A DNA stretch of 36,529 nt, taken from assembly GCF_002910905.1 (NCBI RefSeq), contig NZ_NEUE01000157.1, forward strand, positions 20,115-56,643, read 5' to 3'. The notes beneath the pieces were generated by a model. The model did not search any database, was not told the origin of the DNA, and was given only the letters and a program-made list of their open reading frames with translations. The translations under genes were made by a program, and so were the position numbers. This stretch comes from Streptomyces sp. SM11 (GTDB lineage Bacteria; Actinomycetota; Actinomycetes; Streptomycetales; Streptomycetaceae). Within the stretch, counting starts at the first letter, position 1. Each line of letters starts with the position of its first letter. Shown here piece by piece: positions 1-6,874 of this stretch.

Positions 1-32
1 CCCCGCCCGCCCGGCATTTCCGTGCCCCGGGT

Positions 33-109
33 TCCGGCGGTGGGGGGCTCGAACCCACGGCCGATGGATCATGAGTCCGCCAGAGGACGACCCGGAGGAT
101 GCCGCCGGA
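33..109 (-). pseudogene. decayed tRNA-Met(CAT)-like sequence, left end of island
   Basis: Read on the minus strand, this 77-nt stretch has a tRNA-like T arm (GTGGG stem, TTCGAGC loop) and an anticodon-like loop CTCATGA with CAT in the anticodon position. Its ends can pair over 8 bp (TCCGGCGG/CCGCCGGA). The D arm is not recognisable, and the anticodon and T stems contain mismatches, so this is not a working tRNA gene. Its 3' half (48-80) is repeated at 6305-6337 with two mismatches. It is probably a remnant of an integration site. The identity as tRNA-Met is an inference from the loop sequence. Confidence 0.5.
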
Positions 110-497
110 TGATCAACTCTGCTGTTCCGGCTGGTCACGGACCACGTCCGCCGCGTCGCGGTGAAAACCACTACCACCTCGATCCGGTGCGTCCGTTCCC
201 ATCGGGTTTCCAACCCGTTTCTGCTCGCACAGCTTCCGCGACCCCGAGAACCACTTCGCGCCGCCCGCTCCACGGCTGACCGCAGCCGGCAGCGCACTAC
301 GCGAGAGGTAGATCAGGGCCGGATCGGAAGGCGCAGCGGCGTCTCCACGTCAGCGAAGCTCCCGCCCTGGGGCAAGAAGTCGATCCGCGGTCCCAGAGCA
401 GTCGATGTCCCCGTCCGGCTCCATGGTCACCGGCGTCGCGCCGCCCGGTGAGCTGATGAGCCACGCCGACACCGGCTGAGCGAGCGGAGCGCCGCCC
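110..497. other. left part of island, no supportable gene
   Basis: No open frame here resembles a known protein, and the short open frames have unconvincing composition. The stretch lies between the tRNA-like remnant and the first tyrosinase remnant. It may be decayed upstream coding sequence of that tyrosinase, but no tyrosinase motif could be recognised in it. Confidence 0.5.
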
Positions 498-500
498 TCA

Positions 501-758
501 TTCTCCCAAGGCCAACGGCAGCGCTACCGCGTGCACCGGCTCGGGCGTCGCCGGGACGGCGACCCGGTGTTCCGGCTGCACCACGCGTTCGTCGACAAGC
601 TCCGGGCCGACTGGCACGCGCTCCACCCGACCAGCGCCGAGTACCTCCCCGCCGGCGGGACGGTCGATGTGATCGATCTGAACGACACCATGCCGCCCTG
701 GCCGAACACGACCCCACAGAGCATGCTGGACCACACGCAGTTCTACACGTACGCCTGA
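501..758 (+). pseudogene. tyrosinase C-terminal remnant (MelC2/MelD2-like), copy 1
   Basis: The frame ending at TGA 756-758 encodes the tail of a bacterial tyrosinase, a type-3 copper monophenol oxidase. It carries the CuB-site segment DPVFRLHHAFVDKLRADW, which is DPVFWLHHA in functional enzymes, and ends MLDHTQFYTYA, close to the family C-terminus. The conserved Trp before LHH is replaced by Arg. The upstream catalytic domain with the CuA histidines is absent, so the fragment cannot be functional. The last part of it is repeated at 3411-3504. It runs toward the SUKH gene at 862-1371 on the opposite strand. Confidence 0.7.
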
Positions 759-775
759 GTCCTCGTCACGGGACC
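682..775 (+). repeat. tyrosinase-end direct repeat, copy A
   Basis: About 94 bp, roughly 90% identical to 3411-3504 by eye. It covers the last 25 codons of the tyrosinase remnant, the stop codon and about 17 bp beyond. Both copies sit just downstream (minus-strand sense) of SUKH immunity genes. Confidence 0.75.
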
Positions 776-861
776 GCCCCCGGCCGCCGTCCGTGACCCG
801 GGCGGGGCCAGGACGGGTCGGGGTCGGGCACGGGCGGTGGCGGACACACGGACCGCGGGCG

Positions 862-1371
862 CTACGGGAGAAGCGATTCCCTCGGTTCGCAGGAACCCGC
901 GTCGGCGAGGAAGCCGAGCACCTCGGCGAATTCCCTGAAGAAGAAGCTGTCTCCCTCGCCGGTCAGCCAGAACCGCTCCTCGAATCCCGCAGGGTCGATC
1001 AGGAAGACGCCCTGGCTGCCGTCCTCGTTGACCGCGACCGGGAACAGGGGCGTCCCGGGAGCCACCCCCACATCCTCGGGGTCGCTGTCCAACGTCGCCT
1101 CCCGGAACGCCTCGCCGACCTCCCCCATGCCGCCGGGCTCCCAGTCCCGGCAGCCGAGCAGAAGGAGGGAGAAGCCCTCCAAGCCATCAGTGAGCAACAG
1201 GAACGCACGGTATCCCGGATCGAACGACTGCCCCGAGCGGCGCTCCAACGCGGCCAGCGCCCCGGGATCGGCCGGCGGACGGATGACCGGGAGTGGGCTC
1301 TCGCCCACTGACGAGTCCGCGAAATATTCCTTCACCAACCCCGCCACAACCAGGCCCACGACGTTCCGCAT
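862..1371 (-). CDS. SMI1/KNR4 (SUKH) family immunity protein, orphan
   Basis: Encodes 169 aa from ATG 1371; a GTG at 1383 gives 173 aa. GGAGG lies 11 nt before the ATG and too close to the GTG, so the ATG is preferred. The SUKH pattern is visible: an N-terminal helix-rich part with LAALERRSGQSFDPGYRAFLL, then acidic aromatic strands and a C-terminal helix FFFREFAEVLGFL. SUKH proteins are cytoplasmic antidotes that bind nuclease and other polymorphic toxins. This gene follows another SUKH gene (1471-2079) on the same strand and has no toxin directly beside it, so it is probably a stored or accessory immunity gene. Its target cannot be assigned from sequence. Confidence 0.75.
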   Translation of the reverse strand: MRNVVGLVVAGLVKEYFADSSVGESPLPVIRPPADPGALAALERRSGQSFDPGYRAFLLLTDGLEGFSLLLLGCRDWEPGGMGEVGEAFREATLDSDPEDVGVAPGTPLFPVAVNEDGSQGVFLIDPAGFEERFWLTGEGDSFFFREFAEVLGFLADAGSCEPRESLLP

Positions 1372-1470
1372 GCCTGCGGTCACCTCCGTGAGCCCATGAG
1401 GGACAAGTCACCGACCGGACACTGGGCGAAGTCTCCCGCCAGCCCCACACACCAAGGTCCGATCGAGGGT

Positions 1471-2079
1471 TCAGAGAGTGCCATCACGGGGTGGCCCGTA
1501 TCTCGTCATCGGATGGTCGGAGGGGGACATGGGCAAGTCCTGAAGAGCCACTGGACCGGGGTAGAAGTAGGAACTGTTCGGACCGAATACATCTTCACCG
1601 GCAAGATAGCGGTAGAGCCATTCCGAGAACCCCATCGCATACTCGAAGAACTCGCCGTCTCCGTCCTCGATGAGGATACGCCAGCCGCAGCCGTGCGGAC
1701 TGTTCGCCAGAAATACTGTCTGCCCACTGTCCGCGCTGACGATAGGAGTAAGACCGGTGCGCGTCCCGAACTCCATGCGTTCGATGCCGAGAGAAGGACG
1801 AGGATCACCCTCCACCTCATCCCAGTCCAAGTCCCCGAGCGCTTCGATGTCGGCAGCAATCTCCTCCTTGAGATTCCACCGTTCCGTGGTCGGATGCAGG
1901 AGGTAGAGGTGCCCGTTCAGGCGAACGGGAGCATAAGCTTCCGCGATCTCCTTGAAGTCGCCAGGAAGAATAAATCCGAGATATTCCTCAAGATCTTTCC
2001 ACATCGACGGATCTCGCGACACAGGGGAAGGATCCCCCAGCACTGCGAATACTTTTTGCAGATAACCCGAATCGTTCAT
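1471..2079 (-). CDS. SUKH-family immunity protein paired with the displaced nuclease tip
   Basis: Encodes 202 aa from ATG 2079, with GGAGG at 2088-2092 eight nt upstream. A GTG at 2088 overlaps the final stop of the toxin remnant and is a less likely start. The protein is acidic with the SMI1/KNR4 pattern: N-terminal WKDLEEYLGFILPGDFKEIAEAY, a central strand region around TPIVSADSGQTVFLAN, and C-terminal FFEYAMGFSEWLYRYL. It begins 5 nt after the toxin-tip frame ends at 2085, the usual toxin-then-immunity order of Rhs loci, so it is inferred to neutralise the NS_2 nuclease encoded at 2085-3023. It is intact although the toxin frame is interrupted. That would be consistent with selection for protection against siblings. 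Confidence 0.8.
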   Translation of the reverse strand: MNDSGYLQKVFAVLGDPSPVSRDPSMWKDLEEYLGFILPGDFKEIAEAYAPVRLNGHLYLLHPTTERWNLKEEIAADIEALGDLDWDEVEGDPRPSLGIERMEFGTRTGLTPIVSADSGQTVFLANSPHGCGWRILIEDGDGEFFEYAMGFSEWLYRYLAGEDVFGPNSSYFYPGPVALQDLPMSPSDHPMTRYGPPRDGTL

Positions 2080-2084
2080 CACAT

Positions 2085-3023
2085 TCACCTCCGTGGACAG
2101 TTGGCAGTGCCGGTGGTGGTCCCACCACTGGGTTTCTGGTGGACAACACAGTGCTTGCTCGTACCGGTCTCGAGCACCGTGTAATTGTATTCGATGCTGG
2201 TCGGGATTCCGGAATCAGCATTTCCATATCAAGGAACCACGGATATGGCGAGATGATTACCTGCCTTTATGGCGCCCCTGATATCCTTTTCAACTCCATG
2301 GTTCAGGTACCACTCATTCGTCCTCTTGTACGGGGCGACAAGGTTCCTGAGGTCGATCCCGGAACCTGATGCGGCTGCCGGTATGAGGTGACCATTCCCC
2401 GGCACGTGTCCATCTGACACGATCTCACGCATTCCGGGCGGTTGCGTGGAGTCATTTGTGTTCGTACCCGGCTTCTTGCGCCCCTTGTTGTAATCACTGG
2501 AGTCCAGCAGTCCGTAGACGCCAGTCGCCCTGCACTGCTCGCTGCCTTCAAAGGAGTCGTAATAGCGCTGTCGCGGCAGGTATACAGCATGTCCAGTTGA
2601 GCTGACGCCCGGCCCGGAATCACACTTATTGTCATCCCGGTGACGACCGCCGTTCTTGCCTCCCGGCATGTTCGTGGGAGTGGGCAACGCCTCCGCCAAG
2701 CGATCAGGGGTAAATCCGTTGCCATTATTCACCAAATTCTGCATCTGCAGCGCGCCGACGATCATGTCCCAGCCGTCGCCCGGCTTCCAGGCACTGTTCC
2801 TGGGATCCCAGTCGGGCTTGGGGGCCGGCCGGTCGACGGCGGGCTTGGGGTTGGGGCCGTTGTTGACGTTCTGGTCGATCGGCGGCTTCGGCGGGACGAT
2901 TATGCAGCGGGAAACGCAGCCGCCACGAGCGCCCCCGCCAGCAGCGGACGGGAAAGGAGCCGTACTCGTTCGCGGTCCACCCTCGATGCGGTAGAGCCCC
3001 GACTTGCCGGGCGGCTGCTTCAC
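2085..3023 (-). pseudogene. displaced Rhs toxin tip, NS_2-type nuclease, interrupted by in-frame TGA
   Basis: The frame opens at a GTG (3023) that matches an internal valine codon in the larger Rhs gene, so it has no native start. The first 90 or so residues (KQPPGKSGLYRIEGG to GDGWDMIVGAL) are identical to the pre-toxin region at 4857-5132. The tip differs and carries the DNA/RNA non-specific endonuclease pattern: GHLIPAAASGSG (His codon 2388-2390), then IDLRNLVAPYKRTN. A TGA at 2229-2231 stops translation after LAISVVP. The same frame then reads on as YGNADSGIPTSIEYNYTVLE for 47 sense codons to a second TGA at 2085-2087, next to the immunity gene. The reading-through frame looks like native C-terminal sequence, so the TGA is probably a recent point mutation, for example from CGA. 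Confidence 0.75.
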
Positions 3024-3038
3024 ACCGCGGCCGCCGCC
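2748..3038. repeat. 291-bp pre-toxin direct repeat, copy A
   Basis: Identical base for base to 4857-5147 (offset 2109), and similar for about 11 bp further with one mismatch. It encodes the conserved segment between Rhs core and toxin tip. At its minus-strand 3' end (2748) the two copies diverge into different nuclease tips; at the other end copy A joins a truncated SUKH gene instead of the Rhs core. Confidence 0.95.
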
Positions 3039-3301
3039 GCCTCCGCCTCGCGATCCCGGTCCGAGAGAGCGGGTTCGCCTCTGCCCAGGAGATCCCCGTA
3101 CGGCGAACCCGGGACCGGCGGGGTGCTCACGGACAGGTACTCGTCGCTCTCGCCGCCCCCGTACAACTCCACGAGCTCACGGTAGTCGGCCGGGAACGCC
3201 AGGCCCGTCGTCCGCTCGATCCGCTCCCAGTCCACCGCGTCGCCGCCGGAGCCGGGCGGCGGGAGCAGCTCGCTCAGCCGGACGACAGCAGGGTGAGGCA
3301 T
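3020..3301 (-). pseudogene. truncated SMI1/KNR4 gene fused to the pre-toxin repeat
   Basis: From ATG 3301 the frame encodes 93 aa. The first part is a SUKH N-terminus (LSELLPPPGSGGDAVDWERI, then TGLAFPADYRELVELYGGG), similar to the start of the intact gene at 3574-4155. Near 3050 it runs into the pre-toxin repeat in a wrong frame and ends AEAAAAAV at TGA 3020-3022. The C-terminal half of the domain is missing, so immunity function is unlikely. Its stop overlaps the GTG that opens the displaced toxin frame, an arrangement that could couple translation of the two remnants. No clear ribosome binding site precedes the ATG. Confidence 0.65.
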
Positions 3302-3364
3302 ACGGGGTGCCCTTCGCGCGTTCCGGCGAGCTCCCGCTCCGCGCCGGAGGGCTCTCCGGGATAC

Positions 3365-3487
3365 ATGAGCATGCACAACCGGGTGCACACCTCGGTCCGG
3401 GCCATTCTGGACGACACCATGCTGCCCCGGCCGAACACGGCCCCGCAGAGCATGCTGGACCACACGCAGTTCTCTACGTACGCCTGA
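3365..3487 (+). pseudogene. tyrosinase C-terminal remnant with internal deletion, copy 2
   Basis: A 40-codon frame starts MSMHNRVHTSVRAILDD and ends MLDHTQFSTYA. HNRVH matches the tyrosinase segment just before the CuB site (HNRVHxWVGG), and the tail matches the enzyme's last 25 residues. The intervening CuB region (DPVFWLHHA) is deleted. The tail is roughly 90% identical in DNA to copy 1 (682-775). It is non-functional and marks a duplicated segment. Confidence 0.65.
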
Positions 3488-3504
3488 GTCCTCGCCATGG
3501 GGCG
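3411..3504 (+). repeat. tyrosinase-end direct repeat, copy B
   Basis: Partner of 682-775 (offset 2729). It ends in intergenic sequence about 70 bp before the minus-strand SUKH gene at 3574-4155. Confidence 0.75.
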
Positions 3505-3573
3505 GTTGGCCCGTGCACCCAGGCATCCCCCTCCGGCCGGCCGGAGGGGGTCCGCAGGTATGCCCGATGCGGC

Positions 3574-4155
3574 TCAGTCGTCCCAGGGGTACACCCCCTC
3601 CTCGGCGAGGCGCTCCTCCTCCCTGTCGTGCAGAAAGCGCGCGTGCGGGACGCCCACGAGAGACGTGTCGCTGATCGGGCAACGGACGAATTCCCCCCGC
3701 AGCAACCTGACGAGGAATCCGACCATTCCGCAGCTGTACGCGGTCCAGGCCGCGTCACCTCGCGCCCACACGGCGAGGGGCCAGGCATCGGGATCGGGCC
3801 CGCCGGTGATCCAGCCGAGCACGTCGGAGCTGTCCGTCTCCCCCCACACCAGGATCCGATCGAGCCCGCTAGCCTCTACGCGGGGGGCGGTCCACCTCTG
3901 GTAGTCCGGGTCGGACTTCATCGCACCGGACAGGGGAGCGACCCGTCTGACCATCGGGTCGGAGGTCACGACCGGGATCAAGGTGGCGATGCGCCCTTCG
4001 ATGGTTCCGTGGCCGAAGAGACGCACGAACTCCTTGTAGTCCGAGGGGAACTCCGTCCCGTAGGCGGATTCAACCGTCGCCCAGTCCACCACATCTCCGG
4101 CTCCTCCCTCAAAGGGGACGATCAGGTTCGACAGTTTCGTAATTCTCTCCGTCAT
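3574..4155 (-). CDS. SMI1/KNR4 (SUKH) immunity protein for the Rhs nuclease tip
   Basis: Encodes 193 aa from ATG 4155, which overlaps the toxin stop as ATGA (4152-4155), so translational coupling to the toxin is expected. N-terminal features LSNLIVPFEGGAGDVVDWATV and TEFPSDYKEFVRLFGHG are the typical SUKH start. A central strand region (RILVWGETDSSDVLGWITG) and C-terminal helix (GFLVRLLRGEF) follow. As the gene directly behind the toxin tip it is inferred to be the cognate antidote of the nuclease at the end of the Rhs protein. It is more similar at its N-terminus to the truncated gene at 3020-3301 than to the other two SUKH proteins here. Confidence 0.85.
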   Translation of the reverse strand: MTERITKLSNLIVPFEGGAGDVVDWATVESAYGTEFPSDYKEFVRLFGHGTIEGRIATLIPVVTSDPMVRRVAPLSGAMKSDPDYQRWTAPRVEASGLDRILVWGETDSSDVLGWITGGPDPDAWPLAVWARGDAAWTAYSCGMVGFLVRLLRGEFVRCPISDTSLVGVPHARFLHDREEERLAEEGVYPWDD

Positions 4156-6155
4156 TTCACATACCCTTCTGGAACCGCTCTGCCGAGGTTCTGAAAGCGA
4201 CCACTATTCACGCCGTACATGATGTTCTGAACTTCATCGTCGAACTTAATCCCCGGGGCACCTCCGGCGGTGACGCCTCGCGCCTGCATGCGGAAGGCGG
4301 TCGGAACCACCCTGTTCCCTTCGTAAAGGGGCGTCACCTTGTAGTGCACGACCTGCTTACCCTTGTCGATCGCGCGCTTCACCATGTTCTCGTAGTAGAC
4401 CATGTTCGGGCTCTGCCCCGGGTCTCGCGGATCCATCGGAGTCGCGTTGGCTGATCGGGAACAGGTAGACAGGTTGTCGTAGCGAAGCCCGTCGCCACCC
4501 AACTGCTTTCCCAGCAGGTGGCAGGCATTGCGCCACATCTTGGCGGGACGGTTCCCGTTGTTCGAAGCGTTGATGGCAGCCCACGTATAGCCGGGCGGGG
4601 CTATTTTCGATGTCTGGGTTTTCGTTCCGGGGTTGGCAGCGAGGAAGGACTCGTCGAGGCAGGCCTCAACACCTGTGGCCCGATTTCCGTGCAGGGTGTC
4701 CACAGGACTGTATTTACGCCAGCCGCCCCATGCCCCGCGGCAGTCCCCCGAGTTGTCACGGCCGCTCCCCGATCCAGGGTCCGCACCCGGCGCCGGGTGT
4801 GTGTCCGGAGCCTGGTCCGGTGTGAACTGGCCGTTGCTGACCAGGCCCAGCATGTCCAGCGCGCCGACGATCATGTCCCAGCCGTCGCCCGGCTTCCAGG
4901 CACTGTTCCTGGGATCCCAGTCGGGCTTGGGGGCCGGCCGGTCGACGGCGGGCTTGGGGTTGGGGCCGTTGTTGACGTTCTGGTCGATCGGCGGCTTCGG
5001 CGGGACGATTATGCAGCGGGAAACGCAGCCGCCACGAGCGCCCCCGCCAGCAGCGGACGGGAAAGGAGCCGTACTCGTTCGCGGTCCACCCTCGATGCGG
5101 TAGAGCCCCGACTTGCCGGGCGGCTGCTTCACACCGCGGCCGCCGCCTCCTCCGCCTCCCGGCGGGTTCTGAGGCCGGGTCGGCGCGTAGGCCGGGGTGT
5201 TCCATCCGATCACGTTGAGGAACACGTCCGCGGCGATCCCCAAGCCCCCGCGGACACCGCGTATCGCGAACCGGCCGAGCATGCCGAAGGCGCTCCAGTT
5301 CAGACTGAGCCCCCCGCCCGACCCCGCGACGTACGGCACCCGTGTTCTCCCCGGAGCCAGTACATCATGCCCGGAGGGGTCTATCCCGTTCAGTGGTCCG
5401 GCATTCCCGTAAAGATAGCGGTTCGCCTGCACGGACGGGCTCGGGTCGAGCTGCCAGGTGTCACGTGAGCTGAAACCGCCCGTGCCCGGCTGGTACCAGC
5501 GCGACGCCATGTTCACGTCGCCCGACGCCTCGTCGGTCCAGCCCGACTGGAACCCGAGTGCCGTGGTCGAGCCGTTGGACGCACGGACCTGGCCGAAGGG
5601 GTCGTAGGCGGTGGAGCTGGTGACCTGGCTGCCGTCCGGCGAAAGGCCGGCGACCACGTCGGTATGGCGGTCGGTGATGGCCCACTGCGCGCTTGCCGTG
5701 CCCTGTTTGCTGGCCAGCAGGGCACCGTGCGGAGTCCGGCTGTAGACGCTGGTGCCGTCACTGAGCAGGTCGTTCGAGCCGCCGTCGTAGCGGAAGGCGG
5801 TCGTGCCCTGCCGGGCGACACGGTCGAGCGAGTCGTACGAGAAGGCCGCCTGGCCGTCGCGGATCTTGCGTTCGAAGGCGTCGAAGGCCAGCTCTCGGGG
5901 CACTCCCGTGCCGCCTGTGATCGTTTCGAGGGTGCCCCGCGCGGTGTAGTCGTAGGTGTTGGTGCCGTCGCCGGTCAGCCGGTTGCGTGCGTCGTAGGAG
6001 GCGGTGGCCCCTCCTGCCTCGACGCGGTTGCCCGCGTCGTCCCATCCGTAGGCCGTGGTGGTGCTGCCGCTGGTCCAGGAGGTCATCCGGCCGGAGCGGT
6101 CGTACTGGTACGTGTTCCGGCCGGCCCCGGCCGTACCGCTCGTCGTCTTCTTGGT
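4152..6155 (-). CDS. 5'-truncated Rhs/YD-repeat protein with C-terminal NS_2-type nuclease toxin
   Basis: Rhs-like sequence begins about 6155 (RNTYQYDRSGRMTSW) and stays open to TGA 4152. It shows YD repeats (YDARNRLTGDGTNTYDY, FSYDSLDRV, TAYDPFGQV), then the Rhs-associated core end ANRYLYGNAGPLNGIDPSGH. A Gly/Pro-rich linker and the pre-toxin repeat follow, then a tip with NACHLLGKQLGGDG (His codon 4518-4520), NLSTCSRSAN and VVHYKVTPLYEGN, as in DNA/RNA non-specific endonucleases of the NS_2 group. Full Rhs proteins usually exceed 1500 aa; here the N-terminal shell, signal or export region is missing and the frame upstream only reads through the tRNA-like sequence. The first ATG inside is 6086 (644 aa). 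Whether any product is made is unclear. The tip itself looks intact and is followed by its immunity gene. Confidence 0.8.
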   Translation of the reverse strand, partial: TKKTTSGTAGAGRNTYQYDRSGRMTSWTSGSTTTAYGWDDAGNRVEAGGATASYDARNRLTGDGTNTYDYTARGTLETITGGTGVPRELAFDAFERKIRDGQAAFSYDSLDRVARQGTTAFRYDGGSNDLLSDGTSVYSRTPHGALLASKQGTASAQWAITDRHTDVVAGLSPDGSQVTSSTAYDPFGQVRASNGSTTALGFQSGWTDEASGDVNMASRWYQPGTGGFSSRDTWQLDPSPSVQANRYLYGNAGPLNGIDPSGHDVLAPGRTRVPYVAGSGGGLSLNWSAFGMLGRFAIRGVRGGLGIAADVFLNVIGWNTPAYAPTRPQNPPGGGGGGGRGVKQPPGKSGLYRIEGGPRTSTAPFPSAAGGGARGGCVSRCIIVPPKPPIDQNVNNGPNPKPAVDRPAPKPDWDPRNSAWKPGDGWDMIVGALDMLGLVSNGQFTPDQAPDTHPAPGADPGSGSGRDNSGDCRGAWGGWRKYSPVDTLHGNRATGVEACLDESFLAANPGTKTQTSKIAPPGYTWAAINASNNGNRPAKMWRNACHLLGKQLGGDGLRYDNLSTCSRSANATPMDPRDPGQSPNMVYYENMVKRAIDKGKQVVHYKVTPLYEGNRVVPTAFRMQARGVTAGGAPGIKFDDEVQNIMYGVNSGRFQNLGRAVPEGYVK
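4857..5147. repeat. 291-bp pre-toxin direct repeat, copy B
   Basis: Partner of 2748-3038, identical throughout. In this copy the repeat remains joined to the Rhs core, so it is the ancestral arrangement. Upstream (minus sense) the Gly-rich linker continues; downstream the tip diverges from copy A. Confidence 0.95.
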
Positions 6156-6291
6156 CAGACGCAGCAGAAGTGCGCTGACACGCTGCGACAGCGGGCCAGT
6201 ACCGCACGGCGCGCGGCTAGTAGCCGGACAGGAAACCGCCGCACAATCCGCGTTTCCCCAGGTCAGAATGGTTCTGCCTGGGAACGCCCGG

Positions 6292-6346
6292 TGGGCGGGC
6301 GGGACTCGAACCCACGGCCGACGGATGATGAGTCCGCTGCTCCAAC
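6292..6346 (-). pseudogene. truncated tRNA-Met(CAT)-like sequence, right end of island
   Basis: Minus-strand sequence has a T arm (GTGGG/TTCGAGT/CCCGC), an anticodon arm GCGGA/CTCATCA/TCCGT with CAT in the anticodon position, and the end of a D loop (GGTTGGAGC). The 5' acceptor strand and 5' D stem are not present; GC-rich sequence replaces them. Position 37 would be C, which is abnormal. The 3' half (6305-6337) matches 48-80 at 31 of 33 positions. It lies 26 bp from the nusB terminator. Confidence 0.5.
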
Positions 6347-6371
6347 CGGCCGGCCCGGCGGCCGGGTACAC

Positions 6372-6407
6372 CGAAGGGCCCACGGTCGGCTGACCGTGGG
6401 CCCTTCG
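6372..6407 (-). terminator. intrinsic terminator after nusB
   Basis: A perfect 16-bp inverted repeat (6372-6387 with 6392-6407) has a 4-nt loop and lies 33 bp beyond the nusB stop. There is no long T tract, as is usual in Streptomyces. It separates the housekeeping operon from the island. Confidence 0.8.
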
Positions 6408-6440
6408 TGGTGGGTGCGACCGAACCGTCGCGACCGGGGG

Positions 6441-6872
6441 CTACTGCTCCCGGCGGAGGTTCGGCTTGAGGTCCTTGAAACGGGCCAGCAGGCCGTTCAC
6501 GAAGGACGGTGAGTCATCGGTGGAGAACTCCTTGGCGAGCTGGACGGCCTCGTCGATCACCACGGCGTCCGGGGTCTCGTCCATCCAGATCAGCTCGTAC
6601 GCACCGAGCCGCAGGATGCTCCGGTCGACGACCGGCATGCGGTCGATCTCCCAGTCCACGGCGTAGGTGACGATGAGGTCGTCGATCCGGTCCGCGTACT
6701 GCGCGTACCCCTCGACGAGCTCCATCGTGAATTCGCCGACCGGAGGCTGACGGTCGTCGGTCCGCGAGTGCCGAACCCAGTCCGCGAGGACACTCTGCAC
6801 GGACTCACCGCGCTGGTCGGCCTCGAAGAGGATCTGGAAGGCGCGCTTGCGGGCCTTGTTCCGGGCAGCCAC
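6441..6872 (-). CDS. nusB: transcription antitermination factor NusB
   Basis: Encodes 143 aa, close to the family length. NusB binds boxA RNA together with S10 (NusE) and joins the antitermination complex that supports rRNA transcription. The sequence shows the all-helical NusB pattern: N-terminal MAARNKARKRAFQILFEAD with basic RNA-binding residues, LIVTYAVDWEIDRMPVVDRSILRLGAYEL in the middle, and AVQLAKEFSTDDSPSFVNGLL near the end. The GTG start lies 2 nt after the efp stop, so the two are almost certainly cotranscribed, as is usual for efp-nusB in actinobacteria. Confidence 0.97.
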   Translation of the reverse strand: MAARNKARKRAFQILFEADQRGESVQSVLADWVRHSRTDDRQPPVGEFTMELVEGYAQYADRIDDLIVTYAVDWEIDRMPVVDRSILRLGAYELIWMDETPDAVVIDEAVQLAKEFSTDDSPSFVNGLLARFKDLKPNLRREQ

Positions 6873-6874
6873 GG

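Noticed and set aside
22..451. Small plus-strand open frames at the left edge
   Set aside because: They read through tRNA-like and decayed sequence, lack ribosome binding sites and resemble nothing known.
2748..5147. Insertion sequence bounded by the two 291-bp repeats
   Set aside because: The repeats are direct coding repeats, with no transposase, terminal inverted repeats or target duplication.
33..6346. Functional tRNA-Met genes at the two CAT-anticodon sequences
   Set aside because: D arms are missing or unpaired, acceptor stem is lost in the right copy, and position 37 is a pyrimidine in the right copy. Treated as remnants.
6156..6383. N-terminal extension of the Rhs frame to 6383
   Set aside because: This part translates the tRNA-like remnant and intergenic DNA, so it is not native protein sequence.
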